Source: Christiangramia oceanisediminis
GTDB lineage: Bacteria > Bacteroidota > Bacteroidia > Flavobacteriales > Flavobacteriaceae
Direction: 5' to 3'
Length of the DNA: 64,000 nucleotides
Assembly (NCBI RefSeq): GCF_022570735.2
Contig: NZ_JANCNS010000001.1
Coordinates: forward strand, 1,054,001 to 1,118,000
In this document: piece by piece, positions 60,870-64,000 of the stretch
Numbering within the stretch: the first letter of the stretch is position 1
Layout: each line of letters starts with the position of its first letter
Notes under the pieces: model-generated
What the model saw: the letters and a program-made list of their open reading frames with translations, nothing else
The model's database searches: none
Told to the model about the DNA's origin: nothing
Translations under genes and position numbers: made by a program

Positions 60870-60913
60870 AGTGGTCCCACTTGGGCTCGAACCAAGGACC
60901 ACCTGATTATGAG
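60870..60913. repeat. Right attachment site (attR) within the intact tRNA
   Basis: This is the second copy of the 44-bp direct repeat, running from the tRNA 3' end to its anticodon loop. Confidence 0.92.
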
Positions 60914-60945
60914 TCAGGTGCTCTAACCAACTGAGCTATGGGACC
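60872..60945 (-). tRNA. tRNA with CAU anticodon (Met, or Ile2 if modified)
   Basis: The 74-nt cloverleaf is complete: acceptor GGTCCCA with TGGGACC, anticodon stem CCTGA/TCAGG with loop CTCATAA (anticodon CAT), T arm TTGGTTCGAGCCCAA. CCA is not encoded. Elongator Met is the likeliest identity; a lysidine-modified Ile2 tRNA cannot be excluded from sequence. Confidence 0.9.
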
Positions 60946-61008
60946 TGAAATAGGTTTGCAATATTAGCATTATTTTTAATTTTCCACAAGGGATATTAGT
61001 AGAATAAA

Positions 61009-61722
61009 TCAGGTGATCAAATTACCGTTTTCATCCCATTGAGCCTGTATCATTCGCTTGCTTTGATCAATGCATTTTTCGAGCCATTCCGGTTCATATT
61101 CAACTCCATGCTGGTCCAGGACATCCTGGGGAACTCCATCCCAAACATTGGGTCTGTTCCCCTTATACCCAATATCCTTTATACCCATTTCAGAAGTAAA
61201 ATATCCGGTAAGTGTCAAATTACGCACCAAAGCAAAGAACTTTCTTCCCTGGGCGAGATGTGTCGACTCATCTTCTTCAACTTCAAAAGCGATATCTTCT
61301 AAAATCGATTTTTGGTCATTTTCTTTTAATGAATTGAAATCTTTATCGAACCTCGAATTTGCCTCGTGATCCAGCCACATCAAGCCACCTCTCAGTGGGG
61401 TTTGAAAAGGAGGATAATCCTTGACCATGAACTCAATAAAATCAACCGAACCCGCATCGGTAGCACTACCATATTCTTCATTAGCCGGCAATATCAAAGC
61501 GCATAGAACGCCGAGTGTATCTAATTCATGCTCATTGAAGAACTGTTTTTCAAGCAACTGCTCGTCATGCTTTTTTTCTGCTTCCGTTCTGCCATAAGCC
61601 GGAAGATTTTTGCTCGCTTCAACTAGCTTTTCAGTTTCAGTATCGTTATTACAACCCTGAAGGGGTACAGTAACTGCAGCAGATCCTAGTACGATGTATT
61701 TTAAACTCTCTCTTCTTTTCAT
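61009..61722 (-). CDS. Gluconate 2-dehydrogenase subunit 3-like protein
   Basis: The 237-residue protein has an N-terminal twin-arginine-like signal (MKRRESLKYIVLGSAAVTV) with a lipobox-like LQGC, so it is probably exported. The body matches the gluconate 2-dehydrogenase gamma family (ETLGVLCALILPANEEYG-type region, WLDHEAN). Members pair with GMC flavoproteins to form membrane dehydrogenases of sugars or sugar acids. It lies 3 bases after the GMC gene. The substrate is unknown. Confidence 0.85.
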   Translation of the reverse strand: MKRRESLKYIVLGSAAVTVPLQGCNNDTETEKLVEASKNLPAYGRTEAEKKHDEQLLEKQFFNEHELDTLGVLCALILPANEEYGSATDAGSVDFIEFMVKDYPPFQTPLRGGLMWLDHEANSRFDKDFNSLKENDQKSILEDIAFEVEEDESTHLAQGRKFFALVRNLTLTGYFTSEMGIKDIGYKGNRPNVWDGVPQDVLDQHGVEYEPEWLEKCIDQSKRMIQAQWDENGNLIT

Positions 61723-61725
61723 AGC

Positions 61726-63444
61726 CTAGAGGTTTTGCTTTTTCAACTGTTCTATAATATAATCTGAAGTTCTCCAGCTTAGTGCCAGTATGGTCCAGGT
61801 TGGGTTCTTATCGGCCTGGGATACGAATGGGCCAGCATCTGTAATGAACACATTATCTACTTCATGCATTTGCTGGAACTCATTAACCACCGATTCCTTT
61901 TTATTGGTACCCATTCGCGTGGTACCAACTTCGTGGATAATTCTTCCGGGATTAAGCAAGCCATAATCGGTTTCCTCCCCGGGTTTATCTCCAATTACCT
62001 CTCCACCCATATTTTGAATTATTTCCTCGAAGGTGTCCTGCATATGCCTGGCCTGTTTCCGCTCGTAATCGCTCCATTTATAATGAAACCGCAGGACGGG
62101 AATTCCGAATTCATCCACGGTATTCGGGTCGATCTCGCAATAATTATCTTTCATGGCTATTGACTCTCCCCTGCCAGACATACCCATAACCGAACCATAG
62201 TATTTTTTAGCATCTGCTCTTAAACTATTTCCGTAGCCACCCACGGTAGTTCCAAAGAACCTGTTCAGAGCGTTTACATCAAATCCGAATCCGTAACTGG
62301 GCATTCCTATTCCTCCCCATACTTCAATATGATAGCCCCTTGGAAAATCGAGATTTTTGTTATCAAGCCACCATGGGGTATACACATGCATACCACCTAC
62401 GCCATCTTCATTGTATAGTTTCCGGTTCATAAGGTCCGGAACAAAAGCTGCCCTGCTGGCTCCGGTTGAATCGTGAAGGTACTTTCCAACGATATCACTC
62501 CCGTTTCCAAGTCCGTTAGGGTGTTGTTCACTTTTTGAATTTAACAGGATTCTGGCGCTACTACAGGCTGAAGCTGCTAAAACCACGATCTTTCCTTTTA
62601 ACTGGTATTCTTTCCGGTCTTCTTTATTGATGTACGAAACCCCTGTAGCTTTTCCCCTGTCGTCTACCAGGACTTCACGAACCATGGAGTTGGTATAGAT
62701 CCTAACCTGTCCGCCACTTTTCTGAGCGGGAAATATCAAACAGGTACCTGCAGAAAAATCGGCGTAAGCCGAACAGGCCCGGTTGCATTGCCCGCAATAG
62801 AAGCAAATTCCCCTGTCGTTACTGATCTTTTTAGTGACCATAGACATCCTGGAAGGAATCACAGGCACCCCTGACTTCCGGGCTCCTTTAATATAGAATA
62901 ACTCATGAAGTCTTGGTTTTGGAGGCGGAAGAAAAAAACCATCGGGCTCATTAGGCAGGTTTTCCTTAGACCCAAAAAGCCCGATCAATTTATCTACTTT
63001 ATCATAATAGGGTTTTACATCTTCATATCCTATAGGCCAGTCTTCTCCGAGCCCATCAACACTTTTATGCTTAAAATCCCTTTCACTGAAACGAAGTGAA
63101 ATTCTCCCCCAGTGATTGGTTCTACCACCCAACATTCTCGACCTGAACCAATCGAATTTTGTTCCGTCTTTATGAGTATAAGGTTCCCCGTCTATTTCCC
63201 AGCCCCCGTAGGCAGCGTCAAAATCACCAAAAGGTCTTTGAGTTCCCGCACCTCTTCGAGGTGACTGATAAGACCATTTCATCTGGGTCATTTGTTCGGG
63301 GTCTGCAGGATCGAAGAAAGGTCCTGCTTCTACAACGGCAACATTTAGCCCGGCATCGGCCAGTACTTTTGTGGCCATCCCTCCACCGGCCCCCGATCCC
63401 ACAATGATGACGTCGTAGACCGTGGAAGATTCCTTTATTTGCAT
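61726..63444 (-). CDS. GMC oxidoreductase
   Basis: The 572-residue FAD enzyme has VIIVGSGAGGGMATKVL at the N terminus. NHWGRISLRF, the C-terminal Val-Gly-Thr-Thr-Arg (VGTTRMG) and NPTWTILALSWRTSDYI are typical of this branch. A cysteine cluster CFYCGQCNRAC near residue 215 suggests an Fe-S or metal site. With the small subunit downstream it likely oxidises sugars or sugar acids at the inner membrane. Confidence 0.9.
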   Translation of the reverse strand: MQIKESSTVYDVIIVGSGAGGGMATKVLADAGLNVAVVEAGPFFDPADPEQMTQMKWSYQSPRRGAGTQRPFGDFDAAYGGWEIDGEPYTHKDGTKFDWFRSRMLGGRTNHWGRISLRFSERDFKHKSVDGLGEDWPIGYEDVKPYYDKVDKLIGLFGSKENLPNEPDGFFLPPPKPRLHELFYIKGARKSGVPVIPSRMSMVTKKISNDRGICFYCGQCNRACSAYADFSAGTCLIFPAQKSGGQVRIYTNSMVREVLVDDRGKATGVSYINKEDRKEYQLKGKIVVLAASACSSARILLNSKSEQHPNGLGNGSDIVGKYLHDSTGASRAAFVPDLMNRKLYNEDGVGGMHVYTPWWLDNKNLDFPRGYHIEVWGGIGMPSYGFGFDVNALNRFFGTTVGGYGNSLRADAKKYYGSVMGMSGRGESIAMKDNYCEIDPNTVDEFGIPVLRFHYKWSDYERKQARHMQDTFEEIIQNMGGEVIGDKPGEETDYGLLNPGRIIHEVGTTRMGTNKKESVVNEFQQMHEVDNVFITDAGPFVSQADKNPTWTILALSWRTSDYIIEQLKKQNL

Positions 63445-63533
63445 AGGTAAAACTTTAGAAGAATTCTGATTTGGTAAGCAATTAATTTTTACCCCTACAA
63501 ATTATAAAAAGAAATGTTAAAAAATAAGATTTC

Positions 63534-63938
63534 TTACGATTTCTTATCGGCGCATAGCTCCACCAATACCCCGTTGGCATCCTTCGGATGCATAAAGGCA
63601 ACTATCTTGTTGTCTGCTCCCGGTTTCGGGGTTTCGTTCAGAAGCCGGAAACCTTCTCCCTTAAGGCGTTCAATTTCGGCTTCGATATCATCTACATAAA
63701 AAGCCATATGGTGAATCCCCTCGCCCCGCTTTTCGATGAATTTTCCGATTGGGCTATCCGGCCTTGTGGCAGCTAATAACTCGATCTTGCTTTCTCCAAT
63801 CTTAAAAAAGGAAGTACTCACCCCCTCGCTTTCCACGGTTTCGGTTTTGTAATGTTCCGATCCAAGAACAGCCTTATATATTTTGTTCGCGGCTTCCAGG
63901 TCTTTTACCGCAATTCCTATATGTTCAATTTTCTTCAT
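63534..63938 (-). CDS. mce: Methylmalonyl-CoA epimerase
   Basis: The protein has 134 residues from the ATG at 63938 (MKKIEHIGIAV). An upstream ATG adds ten residues that do not fit the fold. It belongs to the glyoxalase/VOC family, with His in IEHIGIAV, a metal Glu/His in GIHHMAFYV and Glu in GVLVELCAD. It interconverts R- and S-methylmalonyl-CoA in propionate metabolism. Its neighbour to the right is cut by the window edge. Confidence 0.93.
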   Translation of the reverse strand: MKKIEHIGIAVKDLEAANKIYKAVLGSEHYKTETVESEGVSTSFFKIGESKIELLAATRPDSPIGKFIEKRGEGIHHMAFYVDDIEAEIERLKGEGFRLLNETPKPGADNKIVAFMHPKDANGVLVELCADKKS

Positions 63939-63967
63939 TTTCTTAGGTATTTGCTGAACAAATATCA

Positions 63968-64000
63968 TTAATTAATCTTATATCGTTCAATTTCATCAGG
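63968..64000 (-). CDS. End of a further gene (partial, unidentified)
   Basis: The frame from the right edge reads PDEIERYKIN followed by TAA at 63968-63970. The gene would end 29 bases upstream of mce on the same strand. Ten residues are too few to assign a family. Confidence 0.35.
   Translation of the reverse strand, partial: PDEIERYKIN

Larger units (their letters stand above)
46468..60913. mobile_element. Integrative and mobilizable element in tRNA(CAU)
   Basis: The 44-bp direct repeats at 46468 and 60870 define a 14.4-kb unit inserted in the 3' half of a tRNA, which is kept intact at the right end. The left end carries a tyrosine recombinase. Inside are a regulator, a ubiquitin-like operon, an iron-uptake module, relaxase and MobC genes with oriT-like repeats, and a primase/helicase with iterons. 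No type IV secretion genes are present, so it would need a helper for transfer. AT content is higher than in the flanks. Confidence 0.9.

Overview
The window looks like a chromosomal segment of a marine-type flavobacterium (Bacteroidota), probably close to Gramella/Christiangramia. The reasons are TAnnTTTG-type -7 boxes in front of many genes, few Shine-Dalgarno sites, IPExxxVDY and PID-CTERM-like proteins, a PurF of the long Bacteroidota type, and paired AddA/AddB-like helicase-nuclease genes. The genus is inference; the class is well supported.

Core chromosome, left part (1-46007): the end of dinB; pyk with an IPExxxVDY gene; rnc-fabF-acpP; purN-rnhA; a PfkB kinase; purF; an unusual array of four small-RNA-like units (9489-10224); sodA; an AddA-like helicase-nuclease, kbl, an OmpA/TSP3 porin-like protein, an AddB-like nuclease and a hydrolase; tRNA-Ala; a GNAT enzyme, a MATE exporter and an enoyl-CoA hydratase followed by three overlapping micro-genes for membrane peptides; a 2OG oxygenase; queD; lpxH; recJ; a UDG-family gene; rsmI; tdk-alr; mscL; asd; a prolyl oligopeptidase; a HAD protein; an ABC ATPase; a Gre-like gene; mtgA with an FAD oxidoreductase; the fatty-acid cluster DUF177-rpmF-fabH-accB-accC; pdxA; ribE; and a PID-CTERM-like surface protein.

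Mobile region (46468-60913): a 14.4-kb integrative and mobilizable element sits in the 3' half of a tRNA with a CAU anticodon. A 44-bp direct repeat flanks it; the right copy is part of the intact tRNA and the left copy is a tRNA fragment. The element carries a tyrosine recombinase at its left end, an XRE/ImmA-IrrE-like regulator, a three-gene ubiquitin-like operon (Ubl protein, E1/ThiF protein, cysteine-rich DUF6527-like protein) behind a structured leader, a fragment of a second integrase, an iron-uptake module (TonB receptor and PepSY protein behind a Fur-like palindrome), a mobilization set (membrane protein, relaxase, MobC, oriT-like inverted repeats), and a replication module (TOPRIM primase, iteron-rich region, SF3-type helicase). 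The Ubl operon is the most likely anti-phage or protein-modification system in the window.

Right flank (60946-64000): a gluconate-2-dehydrogenase-subunit-3-like protein paired with a GMC oxidoreductase, methylmalonyl-CoA epimerase, and the last codons of a further gene.

The best candidates for something little described are (1) the tandem small-RNA array with one promoter and one terminator per unit, (2) the Ubl-E1-DUF6527 operon with its long hairpin-rich leader inside a mobilizable element, and (3) the two-family iteron region between the element's replication genes.
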